Under the pieces are notes generated by a model. The model did not search any database. It was not told the DNA's origin and was given only the letters and a program-made list of their open reading frames with translations. This document shows, in pieces, positions 31,316 to 43,640 of a stretch of DNA of 64,000 bases (positions within the stretch are counted from its first letter, which is position 1; the number at the start of each line of letters is the position of its first letter). The translations under genes were made by a program, and so were the position numbers. Origin of the DNA: Agarophyton chilense (lineage: Eukaryota > Rhodophyta > Florideophyceae > Gracilariales > Gracilariaceae); contig JARGXX010000115.1 of NCBI GenBank assembly GCA_030374765.1, forward strand, positions 434,001 through 498,000, given 5' to 3'.

Positions 31316-33985
31316 TAACCCAATACTCAAAGACGGTGCCCCCACGTCGACAGGGGGCGTGCTAAATACGATGCGGTTGTGCGATGCGCCTGGAATCCAG
31401 CTCAATCTCAAGCCACCGCAGAAGGTTTACTTTCACGAATGGGGCATTCAATGTGCAGATGCGAAGAAGATCACCGCTTCTTGGACTGTCACCATAGCTG
31501 ACACCTCAGGGTTGCCTACGTTGTTTACATTTTATCTCGTAGACGGCTCATCTCCCCTGATCCTCGGGCTGGATGTGAAGAGGTACGCTAACACCCTCAA
31601 CCTCAGCTCTCCTCCATGCATAGTGTTTCGGAGGCCCATGGACACCAAGCCCAGGAGATTCATCACCTACCTGACCGAATCAGATTGGGACCCTCGGCTC
31701 AGACTGGAGTTCGCTCCTCACCCAAGGTCAACATCACAGAGCTTGCTCGCGAATACGCACGGACGGGCAGACTTATCCCTAGCCAAGAAAATTCACAGGT
31801 ATACACATGCGCCATCCGAGGAGATGAAGGCTCTATATCGGACTGCCAGGTTGCTAACTCCCTCTCTTGAAAACGCGTTCGACACAGATCATACCGCCTG
31901 TGATATCTGCTCATCGGAAGGGCGACCGCGGAATGTCAAAAAGATTTCACTATCGCACATTAATCAAGCGTTCAATGTGGAGCTCCAGGCAGATTTCATG
32001 TGTGTAGACTACAACGGAAGCAAGGTGGTAGTGCTGAATATGGTTGACACTGGTACAAGGTATGGAGAACGGGTAGTGGCATCTAACAGGAGAGCCGATG
32101 TAATGGCTACCCTTATCGACGTACACTGGATTAACACGCATGGGGCACCCGAAAGTTTTAGTTCGGACCCCGAATTCAAAGTGCCCAAGATACGGAAGTT
32201 GCTTGAGCTCCATGGAATCCGCATGAATCCTCGTCCGTCCCGAAGGCATCACAAAACCGGGTTAGTTGAGAGGAAAAATGGGGTATTTCGAGCCGTGTAT
32301 GATCGCAAGGTGAAGGAACTACCGTCGGTACCGGTGCACGTCGTAATCGCTCGATCCTCGTTCTTGACCAACCTCTTCTCCGGGTCCAGTATCATGAGCT
32401 CGTTCCAACTTGCGCGGGGATACTCGCCATCAATACTAGGGCTACCTGCTTCGCATGTCTCCCAGTCCCTTCTCGATGCGCATTGTGAAGCCACTGCCAC
32501 ACGAGCCGTACAGAAGCTGCTGAGCTCCAGGGACCCCCATACTATCCCCGACAACTTATTGACTACAGTAACACCCGTGTATGTCTTCTATAATACCAGT
32601 TCCAATAGTGTTAAGAAGGGATGGGTCAAGGCTGCTGTGGTCGAGGCCAGTCGGCATGGCGTGTTATGCAGGAGGTCATCTCGGGGTCGGCCTATGAATG
32701 TGGACTACGAGGACATCAGAATCGCCCCACAAGGGCCGTTGACGGTCGATTTAATGTCCCGCTCCATGGAAGAGGAAGCGGCCACCGCCGAGTGTCAACA
32801 GCTTCCACCGCCGAGTCAGTCAGCCTTAGCTTCAGGTGCTACGCCCGACAGCAGTGACAGAATTGTCTCAGTCGACCATACTCCTACGGCAATCCAGGAC
32901 ACTCCGCCTCCGCGAGCAACAGCAACAGCTCCCGAGACAGAAAGTATCCCCCCCGACGTCACGGAACCGCATGTGACTCGGTTTCATCCTACACTGATGA
33001 CCTCAAATTGCCTAGGAAATCCGCTTAAGGATACTGGGAATGTCAGCTTCACACGTGACGAGGTGCCACTCACGGAGCTTAAGTCGAGTAAGCAACAGGT
33101 CCTTGCTAAGATCCATGAGCAAATGGGGAACAGCCAGCTCTCGCAGTCGAAGCTGGAATATGCTCCGCCATATATCTTGGACGAAGCGTTCAAGGAAGAG
33201 CACGACTCCAACTGGAGCGAGGCATATGTCGAAGTTGAGGAGGGCGACGTTCCCACAGACGCGAACGTAATCAAGTCGCATGTCTTATATAAGATGAAGC
33301 AAGAGGTAGGCGGTGATCGCCGGATGAAAGGGAGGATTGTGCCGCATGGAAATCGAGACGACGAGAAGGACAATATTAGGAAAGATTCCTCAACGGCGCA
33401 GTTCGCGGTGATTCGTCTGCTGTTATGTCTGACCACGTTCTTGGGTTTCAGGTTAGGACATGCGGATGTCAAAGGAGCCTACCTGTAGAGTGGCCTTATC
33501 CGTCGTGATATCTACGTGAGACCCCCTAAGGAATGGAGCGGCAGCCGTAGAACTCTATGGAAGCTGATTAAGTTGCCGTACAGGATTGTGGAAGCTGGCA
33601 GGCAATGGCAGAAGACCTTTGAGACCTGGTTACTTCGCGACGCTGGGACTGAACGAATTTTCGGGATTAGTCAGTTATATAGGCTGCGGGATTCCAACAG
33701 GAAGACCACACTATTGGTAGCTAAGGTAACAGACGACCTGCTTATGAGTGGCAAAGTGGAGCATATGCGAGAATTCTCTGAGCGTCTTCGTACCCGATTT
33801 CGATTCAGTAAGGTCCTACTAGATACCCGACTCGAGTTCAACGGCTGCAGCATCACCCAGACAGGGAATGGCGATGTCCTCATCAATATGCAGTCATACA
33901 TGGACTCAATCGCTCCGCTTCCTCTAACCCATACACGCCGTAAGACGGATAACGAGAAGGCCACTCCAGAAGAGATCACCAGTCG
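31288..33985 (+). pseudogene. copia-type pol (protease, integrase, partial RT)
   Basis: Reached by -1 frameshifting; the frame is open from before 31288 to TAG 33486 and then again to about 33985. The protease-like motif is KDGAPTS at about 31330 (DGA in place of D-S/T-G-A), followed by LILGLDVKRYA. Integrase has a zinc region (HRYTHAPSEEM ... CDIC) and core residues CVDYNG, SSDPEFK and TGLVERKN, all three acidic positions present. A linker that aligns in position with the Tudor-like patch of the other copies (VTPVYVFYN ... VDYEDI) comes next, then RT: KGRIVPHGNRDDEKD, GHADVKGAYL (the TAG at 33486 sits where YLQ is expected), and VTDDLLMS in place of the YVDD box. RT is cut off where the opposite-strand copia begins. 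A single nonsense codon suggests modest age. Confidence 0.8.
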
Positions 33986-36900
33986 GCCACATTTTCATCT
34001 GAAGGTATGTAGACGACAGATATTTTTCCAAGCGACACAGCTTCCTTTACGAAGTGATACTTCAGCCCAATGTGACGTACTTTGCGCAGTCTGCCATCTT
34101 CATTACACCATGAGATAGAACAGAGATTGTCCTGGTATATAACTGTTGGATGCTCACATTGTAAACCCATCTCTTCCATGATGTCCCGTATCCACAGAAC
34201 TTCCTTAACGCACTCTGCAAGAGCATAAAATTCAGCTTCAGGTGTTGAAAGAGCGACCGTAGTCTGTACTCTAGATTTCCAGCAAAATGGCGTTTTTCCA
34301 AGATTCAAAACGTAGGCACTTCTTGATTTTTGGTTCTCTGTGTCACTTCCCCAGTCAAAATCCCAGTACGCCGTTAATATGGGCTCGGATCGACAAATAG
34401 TCATTCCATACTGTAAGGTTCCTTGCAAATATCGTAGGACGTACTTCATCGTTTTCCAGTGAGTAGGATTGGGACATGAGCTGAACTTGCCGAGTAGGGA
34501 CACAGATGTCGCCAATTCAGGCCTTGTGCGAGTACTCAAAAACAAAAGTGATCCTAAGATTGACCAATAGGGAACTCCTTTCATTTTTGCGGCGTCCGGC
34601 TCACTTAAATCTAAGCGAGGCTCGTAAAGAACGTGACCGAGCGGTAAAGGATGCTTTGTTACCTTACAGTTTTCCATCCGACCATCACATAACAGTTTCT
34701 CCGCCAGTGGTCTCTGGTGCAGCATGAGTCCGCCTTGAAACCGACTAATAGATACTCCGAGGTACAATTTGGCTTCTCCAAAGTCTTGAACCTTAAAATA
34801 GTTATCAAACTTTTGCTTTAGTTTGCTCACCATTTGACTGTGTCCAAAGAGTACAATATCGTCGACATATATTAATGCGAAGACTCTATTGATGCCTTGC
34901 TTTAGTTGAAATATACACTCACAGGAATGAAGTTGAGTGAGGCCTTGAGATAGTAAATAACTAGACAGATATTGAACCCACAGCTTTGGGACTTGCCTTA
35001 TTCCATAGAGAGATTTACGGAGTTTAACGGTGCGTCCATTGGCTTCCGGAATTTCTGGTATATTTGGTAATCCAATCCATATGTCAAGTCCTGGGGGCAA
35101 TGGTGTATGCAGAAAAGCTGCCTTGATATCAATATGATACCGTATCCAATCGTAATGAAGACCCAAAGTCAGGAGAAACACAAACAAATAGAATGGAAGC
35201 ACCGGTGAGTAGTGGTTTGAACTGTCGTTGGAGGTCTGAAGGTTCCCTCTGGCCACCAATCGCGCTTTGAAGCGTGATGGCTTTCCGTCTCCATTCCGCT
35301 TGAGGCGTACAATTAAACCACTTGGAAGCGGTCGTTCGGTTGGAGGAGCGGTTATATCCACATATGTTCCGTTGCGTTGAAGTGTGTTGAATTCTTCCTT
35401 GATATTGTCGGTCCAATACTCTGACTTTACCGACTTAAATGGAGTTTTAAGTGTAGGTTCGTCGGAGGTGCTGATTTTTGATGGTAGCAGACGTGCAGTA
35501 CTACAGTTTTTCGGTTCTTGGTAATCATCAGGATACTTTTTGCCATCAAAGTCGGAAGGCTTATCTGGTATGTGTTCCAAAGGGTCAAAAAATTCATCAT
35601 GATAGTCTTCAGCATCACCAAGGTCAGGTGTGTCATGGAGAGAGAGCTCGTCGTTGCTATCATATCCACCGGTTCCGGCGTTCGGAGTTGGGAGCGAGGC
35701 AGATAACGTTTGAGACGGTAGCCCGGGAAACTTTGACTCGTAGAATGTGAAATGTTTCGTTTTGAGGCGACGATTGTTCAATAGAATTTGGCAAAGCCCG
35801 CCGCGGAGATGTCCAAGATTTACGCCAGAATGTAGGCGAGGTTCGAGCTTGCGTCTGGCTTTTGGATTTCCCACCATCCCTAGTGCCTTGCACCCAAAAG
35901 GACGAAGGTGCTTCACGAAATTAGGATCTGATTTAAATAATGCTTTGAAAGGTACTTCATTCGTCGATGAATGAGTTATTGCATTTTTGCCGCTGACCAC
36001 ATGCTTCAAAGCTTCCGGCCAGTACAGCATAGGTAGGTTAGCTTCTTTCAGGCACGCCCGAATTGCACCTTGTAGGGCTCCATGTCCTCGCTTGACAAGT
36101 CCATTTGAGGCCGGAGTGTAGGCCGTTGTATCATTCACTTCAATTCCTTCCGCCCTGAATAAGTCGGCTGCTTTAAAGAATTCTCCGCCCCAGTCGGTGT
36201 GCAGAGTGATGATTGGATGTCTGGTCTGACGTTCGAAGTAGGACTTTAGTTTTAAAAGTTCCTCAGATGCTTGGCCTTTCGTGCGCATGGGAAACACGTA
36301 CAAAAAACGGGACATAGCTTCAACTACGGCCAAGAAGCATTTGTACCCATCCAAATACGCTGTCTCGAGAGGTGAAACATCCGCATGAAGAATTCCGGGA
36401 GTAAGAGCACTCAATGAGCCTCTAAATGACTGTCGAAACTTGCCGCTAATGCAAGGTTCGCATTCATGTTTGATTATTGATTTCATTGGAAGCATACCCT
36501 TCAGTAGCATTTGACTGATTTTCTTCTTAGGACATATATGGCCAAGGCGGAGATGCCAGATGTCGGCATCAGCTTGAGTTACCTTCTTGGATGGAATAAG
36601 TTCTGACCCTTGTCGTGCCTCCTTGGTGGTTGTAAGGTTTTCACGAAAGTCCAGTATGGTTTCTTCTGCCTTCAAATTTGCCTTCGTGCATGTGTGTGAG
36701 TCATGCGAGGTTTGATGGACACTCCGCACTAATGCCGTCATTGCCTTATATGAAAGTGGATTGTTAATCATCCACGTCTGCTTTGTAGTAGTTTGAGGAC
36801 CAATATAGTAGAGACCATCGTTCTGTTTTGGTGCAGTACCAATGATTCGGAATTTGTCCCGTAGGTCAATTATGTACGCATGAACAGGCATAAACAGGAC

Positions 36901-38013
36901 AGCTAGGTCATGGGAGGTGAGGGCGGGGATTGATAGCAGGTTCATCGACAAGCTTGCCGACCCTAGTGTACGAGTGAGTTGCACAGTTGTATTTTGTTCA
37001 CCATGGTTGCACTTCACCGTACGTGTGCCTTTAACGCTAGCCTTGACTATTGATTCATCACCAAGAGCGACATTGACATTGCAGGTTCGCGTTTGTTCTA
37101 AAGAGTCCAGATCAGGAGTCATGTGGGTCGTTGTGCCGGAATCCAACATGAACTCTTCCAGTTTCGGTGTGCGCACGACGTTGGCGCGAGCAACAGCTGC
37201 TCTCATTTCATTGACGTTCTTGTCGTTGTTCTGTTTGTCCTTGTTCTTCTTATTTGCTACGTCTTTTCCACCTTTGTTCTGCTTCCTTCTCGGTTTCCCG
37301 TTCAGTTTAATTCCAAGACAATTGTCGGGATTTGTAGGATTAAGCCAGCATTTGCCGGTTTCGTGACCAGAACGGTGACAAATAGCACATTGAACTTCAG
37401 ACGAGTGTGCCGGGTTGGCTCTTTCGCGGTGTCTGAGTCGTAGAGTCCTATGTTCGTCCAACAGGCGTGTTGTAATAGTTTCTCATGTTGTTTGGTCGTC
37501 AAAGAGCGTCTTGATTGCCGCACACACTGCGGACAGTTCGGGGGCTTCAATAGATGCAACTAAGAGACCAGTTTGCAATTGTTCGGAGAGTGACATGTTG
37601 GTGGCTTCCAATTTGGACATCATGCTTCGCATGCGATCTATATGGGCCCCAAGCCGGTCGTGAATGTTATTGTACTTGGTGTATACAAGTTCACACATAT
37701 TTCCAATGCGAGACGCTGTCGTTGTTGAGTCGAAACGAGCGTCAAGTTTCACAAGCATGTCATACGGATTTCTTACATTGGTTTGGACGATACGCAGTGT
37801 TTCGTTTGAGAGTGCAGCAACAATGATACCACTAGCCTTTTTCTGGTCTTCAATTAATTTTTTCTTCTTTTCGTCATCAGAATACGGGTTTCGCTGCCTT
37901 CGTAAGACGTCATCAACATTCTTAGCTTCGCATGCGTCCTCGATTCTTATTTTCCAGAGAACATAGTCTTCCGAGTCACAAAGCGGCTTAGTTTCCACAC
38001 GATCCGGGTCCAT
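33976..38013 (-). pseudogene. Ty1/copia gag-pol, nearly intact
   Basis: One continuous frame from ATG 38013 to 33976, broken only by TGA at 37483-37485 (a Trp codon by context). Gag region: DYVLWKIRIEDACEAK, then the knuckle CAICHRSGHETGKC. Protease FMLDSGTTTH. Integrase zinc region (GHICPKKKI ... CEPCISGK) and core (HADVSP, HTDWGGEF), but the catalytic Glu position reads NGLVKRG (Lys, codon at 36091-36093). RT has RYHIDIKAAFL and ALIYVDDIVLFG; RNase H has STPEAEFYALAE and KVRHIGLKYHFV. The frame stops at ENVADW, short of the usual end, and no 3' LTR follows: the element is cut at the junction with the plus-strand element. The length and order are typical of copia. Confidence 0.88.
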
Positions 38014-38098
38014 TTCTTCTTGAAGAATACAAAAAAAGAGGTGGAATAGAATTACAAAGTGTTGCGTCTTGTAATAGGCCTAATAACCTGTTAGGGCT

Positions 38099-38354
38099 AA
38101 TGTGCGCGGTTGTCTTGGAGTGGGCAAGAGATCTGACCGGACGAGTCCTAGGAAGGCTCGTTCACGGCGCCTTTTATAGGGGATAAATGTTTCCAAACAG
38201 GATGTTGTTGGAGAGTTAAATTATCTACTTATTATTTATCATCTACGTAATATTACCTGTCTATAACTCCAAGTGCCAAGTAATAGAATTGCGTCAGAGT
38301 GAGTTACAACAGCGTTCACTCACTCACGATCGGATTATCTGATTATCTCTAACA
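38099..38354 (-). repeat. 5' LTR of the minus copia element
   Basis: Read on the minus strand it starts TGTTAG at 38354 and ends CTAACA at 38099, a perfect 6-bp terminal inverted repeat, 256 bp. A TATAAAA lies at 38172-38178 (reverse strand). The partner LTR is lost. It interrupts the integrase of the gypsy element to its right at about 38355. Confidence 0.75.
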
Positions 38355-38355
38355 G

Positions 38356-40338
38356 TGGACACTTGCCATTGAGCCGCCGTGCTGGCGAGGTGTTGAGGGC
38401 AGATTGTATTAGTGGTAAGACAGATGCCTATGCAGACTGCGGTAGCTGAAACTCAGATAAGGGTGGTCTACAAATCCACAGCAGCTCAAGACATACCACC
38501 TCGACCGATCCATTACTCCATTGGCAGTAAGGAAGTTTAAAACGATGACTACATTTCAACCTGTCTGCGAGGCACTTCATCAGCTTGTTGTTAAAGTGAC
38601 TGCCTTGATCGGAGATCCATGACTGTGTTATTCCGAACAAGGCAAACCAATCCATCAAAACTCTGGCAGTTGTTTCTGCATCTGCTTGAGATGTCGCCTT
38701 CAACCTTACATATCCCGATAAGTCGTCGTTCAGGATTAGTGTATACAGTTCTCCGTTTTCGCCTCGTGACATGTAACAGTAGTCAAAATGGATGATCTCG
38801 TTTGGCTTTTGCGCATGGAGGGTGTGTCCGATTGGTCTTGGAACGCTAGCAACAGACTCAGTGGCGATGCAGTGGAAGCAAGATTTGACGAACTCTCGGG
38901 TGTCTTCTCGGATGGTTTCCCACCAGAAATGTTTTGTTACTGAAGCATATGTCGGATCATACGCCCTATGACCGGCGCGACCGGTGTGAGCCTCAATAAG
39001 AATGCGAGGTCGCAGATCGGCATCCCGTTCTGGGATTAAAATCTCCCCAATAGTCATTCGCCACGGAATCATCTCTTTGGAGACTCTCTTTGGTGTTCTA
39101 GATTCATTAGGGCGCTGAGATTCGGTTATGTCCGGTACAAAAGGCGCATCGAATTTCTCCTCGATTCCAGGGTTGATCGGAGCTGCGATGAGGGCACTTA
39201 TTCGTCCAACAATGGCGGTGTGCACTGTTTGCCTTGGGTGTACCGCCCAGCACGAAAGCATATCTGCCCATACGTTCCTTATTCCGGGAACGTGTTCTCT
39301 GTAGTACCTGAAACCGCTCAGCTTCAAGGCACACCGCATCAGTTTATTCGCAGTGTGACGTGCAATACCTGGGTTGTGTCCATATGGATCGTATATGTAG
39401 ACGAGGTTGGAATGGTCTGTGTATATGTGGGTGATCCTTCCCGCCGTTAGGTAGTCCATTCTACACATAGCCTCGACGATGGCCAAACCTTTTTTCAGGC
39501 ACGCACAGCGTTCTGCGGATCTTTTGAACGCGCCTGACAAGAAACGCAAGTGCTCATGTACTTGCATTTCTACTGCTTTCCTTTCGTCTTGTTGGGGTAC
39601 CTTCGTCAGAATTGCGGACCAGTTTGTGTCCAACGCATCTGTGAACAAACACGTTCTGTAGTTCTCCTTTGGGAGAGACAGTTTCGTGGCAGCGGCTAGT
39701 TGCGTTAGGATCATTTCGAATGCTTCAGTGTGTGGCTTCCCACACGAGTCGGTGATACGAATCTTCTCTACTGCTCTCTTAGTCCCCTTGCCTGACTTCT
39801 TGTACGTCTGCTCGAGAAGGTCATGTAGTGGTTGCACTGTTTGCGAGTAGTTTGGAATTGAATTAGGCATCCAGTTTGTTGCGCACATAAGTTGCTGTAG
39901 CTCATTACCCATCTGCGGCTTTCTAATTGAGGTTAGTGCCTCGAGATTTCGTGGATCGAATCGAACGCCTTCCGCCGATATGATTCTGCCACAGAACTTG
40001 ACCTCTTTCGAAACGAATAAACACTTTGCGGGATTGACCTTGAAACCTACTTCCCTACAGACTGAAAGGAATGACTTGATGTCTGTCAGAAGCTCTTGTT
40101 CGGTTCGAGCGTATATGAGAAAGTCGTCCAGCCATTGAAGCATATGGTCCACATGTCCTTCGAACTTCCCCCTGGTTACAGTCTGGAAGTGGTTACCAGA
40201 ATCTGTTCCCTGTTCCTCCCTGCAGTGTCCTAGTTGGAGAATTAATTCCATTTGGAGTTTGTATTGACATGATTTCCTGCGACTTCTGGTCCAGCGGTAT
40301 CTGCCAGTAACCATGTGTAAAGTATATTTGCGTAGCAC
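38356..40338 (-). pseudogene. gypsy RT (end), RNase H, integrase
   Basis: Continuation of the minus-strand gypsy pol. Visible blocks: LQWLDDFLIYARTEQE (RT catalytic box), KVNPAKCLFVSKEVKFCG, RNase H (CLFTDALDTNWSAIL, IYTDHSNLVYIYDP, NVWADMLS), integrase zinc region (HTGRAGHRAYDP ... CFHC) and core (IIHFDYCY, WISDQGSHFNN, WSNGSVEVV). After TAG at 38428 the same frame continues (SVLPLIQSALNTSPARR) to about 38360, where the copia LTR interrupts it. The start of RT is scrambled over three frames near 40240-40340, and the first RT Asp motif is lost (FTHGYWQIPLD without the usual LD before it). Confidence 0.82.
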
Positions 40339-40840
40339 TTGCTTCCCGTGCAGTCCTGGATCAGGGATTCAAGATGGCGCATGGCAGACTGGAGTGGAAC
40401 GGTCCTTGTGTTTGTTCCTCGAAGGTCCACAGTGTATCGTAGTTTGTCGGTTCCCGGTTTCGGCACGGCGAGTGCAGGGCATGCCCATCGGACCCCAGCG
40501 TTCTGGTAGTCTGCTCCGACTTTCTCCGGTTGTTGTACAGTATGCCGGATGAGTATTCTCTGGTTGGGGGCATATCGGCGTGGGAGTGATCGGAAGGGTG
40601 TCGCGTCCGGTTTCAGTTTGATAGACAGTGGTCTGAACTTTGCCGGGGGATCTGCACCAAGCTTGATGCGAAAAAAGTCGCAATTGGCACCCAGTAACGT
40701 TCTGAGTGTTGCGACTCCCTTTCCAGACATTCCGGAACATTCAGCGTCATCTACAGCCTTTCTCAAGGCTCGATCGATTTCTGCATCGTAGTCCCTGCCT
40801 GCAAGCATTTTAGTGGCTTTATAGGATAGTCGTCAACCAA
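40242..40840 (-). pseudogene. gypsy RT, N-terminal part
   Basis: Frame with LSIKLKPDATPFRSLPRRYA, VRWACPALAVPKPGTDKLRY and TVDLRGTN, the standard opening of this RT group. It lies in a different frame from both the upstream protease ORF and the downstream RT ORF, and has a TGA just upstream at about 40835. It joins 38356-40338 through at least two frameshifts. Confidence 0.75.
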
Positions 40841-40848
40841 CAGGTAGC

Positions 40849-42267
40849 TCAAGCCTCTGAACTTTGTGTTTGAAAGGCGAACACTTCCTTTTTCAGCTCT
40901 GTTTTGGACTTTCCGTCGATCACTGTTGCCACCCGTCTTAAATGTGTGTCCAGATCGAATCCCATTGCTTTGAGCAATGGTCTTCCCAACAGCACTTCTT
41001 CCATCTCTTCGTCAGCGACGAAAAATTTGACGTTATGTATGCGTACAGGGAGTTCAGTCCTTGGCAGGATGATCGTAAGTGAGAGCTCGACCCTTCCAGA
41101 GGCTGTGGTTTTCTTGTCTTGTCCCTTGGCCTTCAATGCCGACTCGAAGATCATCGGCTCCTTGAAACGCTGTAGCACGACATCTGGATGCTTCTCCTGA
41201 ATCGCTGATAGGACTGTGGTTGAAACGGTAGAGTGATCGGCGCCCAAGTCTCCAAGTGCAACTTCCTCGATATCGTATAAAATTACTTTATATCTGCCTT
41301 CTTCAGCGTTCGGGGACGTTTCCAATGCGGATCGGACCGCTGCGATCTTCGAGGTTTTAGATCCATCCGTTTTCTTGGCAAAATATTCGTTGAGAAGTTC
41401 TCGTCTCTTCTCTTTCGAGGTAACCGGACACTTGCTAATGGGGTGGATACCTTTACACTTCTCTTTATTTAAGCAAGGTTTGGACCACTCTTCACCAGTG
41501 TTTCTCCCTGCGCTGGATGTCGCTGGTCTCTCTCCTAGGCGATCGCGGACCGATCCAGTTTTGGTTTTCAGCTTCTTGCCGCACGACCCCTGCGTGTCTA
41601 CACTGCGTTGCTTCTTTGACTCATGCTGTCGTTTGAGTTTTGAAGCAGCGCACCGTAATGCCTGAACCTGATTCGCTAATGTGGTCAGCGTGTTCGCGAA
41701 GAATTTGAGGTTGCTTTTCTGTTCGGCGGTCCACATGTTGATTTGATCCTTCAAAATTTGCTTCAGTTCGGGTGGTTCTAGTTTGTGAATCAATTTCCCA
41801 AACAGCTGTTTGCATTGATCCTTCTCATTAACAACTCTTGATGCGTTGTGTTAGTCTAGTTTTGTTATCACATCCAGAACAAACTGTTCTGCACTTCCTG
41901 CTGGGTCGGTAGATGTCAAGGTATACTGTACTCGAGACACCGCTTCCTCGACCCTGTCGTTGAGGTCACTTTCAGAGTGGGATAATCGAGATGTAAACCA
42001 GCTTTTCACAGCCTGGTCACTGGCTTCCTCCGATTTAAAGGCGCCTTCGATCCTTCCAAGGATGCAAAGACTGTGTAGAAGTTTGGGTTTGATGCATTGT
42101 TTCAATGTTGCAGCCTTTATCTTCTGGGTTGTAGGTTTACCAGCGTTGACATCGTTGACACGTTCCACGTAGGCTGAGTTGTCTACCTCCAATTTGATCA
42201 GATCTGGCTGCGTGGTTTTCGTCAATATGGGAGGCTGGATCCTGTTCACGAGTCCGTAGGTAGACAT
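40849..42267 (-). pseudogene. gypsy gag and protease
   Basis: A single frame with one TAA at 41851-41853. The gag part starts plausibly at ATG 42267 (MSTYGLVNRIQPP), although the frame is open to 42375. A basic region and a Cys/His cluster (CLNKEKCKGIHPISKC, CX5CX3HX4C) lie near 41450. A retropepsin-like segment follows: GDLGADHSTVS (Asp-x-Gly-Ala in place of D-S/T-G-A) near 41240 and EEVLLGRPLLKAMGFD near 40980. The C-terminal stop at 40849 precedes an RT frame shifted by one. Confidence 0.75.
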
Positions 42268-42314
42268 CGTTCTTCCGTCGCGTCGTACTGCTCTTCGACG
42301 TCTCGTAGCGCTTT

Positions 42315-42522
42315 GTTGATCGCTGATGCTGACGGAAGGACGGCGTGAACTGTCTGCGGATCGCAAAACACGCAAGGGATAACAGGCACCGAAATCCCTC
42401 AGAACTTATCTGGGGATGCCTGCCCACCGCCGTTGCACTTTTGCCTTCGGCGTGGGCTTTCGTTTACTCTTACTTTGCCTCTGTTCTGGCAGTTCGATTG
42501 TACTGTACTGTAGTCCAAACAG
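42315..42522 (-). repeat. gypsy terminal/leader repeat, right copy
   Basis: Partner of 29208-29405. It lies at the 5' end of the minus gypsy. Immediately right of it, copia-type integrase sequence resumes on the plus strand. Confidence 0.5.
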
Positions 42523-42559
42523 TACTGTAGTGCCACTAACTCATTTAGTTTGGCAATTT

Positions 42560-43029
42560 CGATCCTTTGATCTACGGCGCATTTGCCTGCGCCAATGTAG
42601 CGCACGCGCCATCAACAGTGGATCTCGAACGATCTGTACAGACATGACCAAATGCCCGCTGTTGAATTGGAAAAGTGTTTCTCGAAACCCATCTCATCCA
42701 AACCATGTGACACCACTGTACCAGCCGAAATGCACAAAGCTCGCGACAAATTTGTAGCCAAGCATAAGTTGGCCCTGATCCTGAAATCCAAATCGACCTA
42801 CGACGTACCTTTGTCAGTTAGAGATTCTGTGGAAATCTTCCTAAAAAGTGAGAAAGACAAGCATGGTCATTGGACGATTCCAAGGAATGTGAAATCAGTC
42901 AACAAAGAAGCACGTAACATCACAGTGCCCGGTAAAAAGGGCAAACAGATTAAAGATGCCCTCGAAGATATCCTTGTTGTAGAAACCTCTAGAAGGTTCC
43001 AGAACGCAACCGGAAACTGCTTTATGTAA
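42560..43029 (+). pseudogene. copia-type integrase C-terminal fragment
   Basis: From about 42590 the frame reads WISNDLYRHDQMP, aligning with RISNDLYGNDICS of the intact element, then KARDKFVAKHKLALILKSK. Next comes the linker seen in other copies (HGHWTIPRNVKSVNKEARNI, VPGKKGKQIKDALEDI). It ends at a TAA at 43027. Stops precede it. No RT follows. Confidence 0.65.
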
Positions 43030-43640
43030 TAGAAGTATGTAGAAGCCTCTAAAAGCGTCTATAGAACTTTATGTAGAAAAGGCAAGAACTATATAAGCAC
43101 CAAATGATATGCGCCTAGAACAATTTAGAATTGCTTTAAAGCAATATAAAAGAACAGAAGAACAGAGACTGAGTCGAGAAAAACGAACTCAAGTCATCAC
43201 TTCAAAGATGTATCCGCGTTCCATGAATAGGCCCAGACTACGTACAATACTAGTCTACATTCCATTTGAAAAAGTACACTACAACGCCAAGAGAAGTCTC
43301 ACTAGGGAAGGAGACACTATCTGGAGCGAAATATAGAATTGCTCAAAACCGTCGAAAATCAAACAGTACAGTATAAAATTGTCAGAATTCAAGATTCAAA
43401 AAACAGAAAATCGTACTGTAGAGGGCATAAACCGTGGCTGGTTGATCAAATTCGTTGGAAATCGAAACGAGAACTGAACAGATTCGTGCAAAAGCCGTTC
43501 AAAAACTATCAGAATCGTCCAAAATCAGAACTTTTGATATTAGAAGGTTTTGGCACAGAGAGTTCGGTAAAAAATTTCGGTAGCTAGGTTACAATTTTGG
43601 AACGGTTACCAAATAAAAGAAAATTATTTTGGCATACAGT
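43030..43640. other. no gene recognised; TATA-like site
   Basis: TATATAAG at 43090-43097 precedes a 75-codon frame (43109-43336) of basic composition with no recognisable family. It could be an LTR of the preceding fragment or a small gene. Confidence 0.3.

Noticed and set aside
32984-33472. 162-codon minus-strand ORF
   Set aside because: Ser-rich complement of the copia-type pol, which has recognisable motifs on the plus strand.
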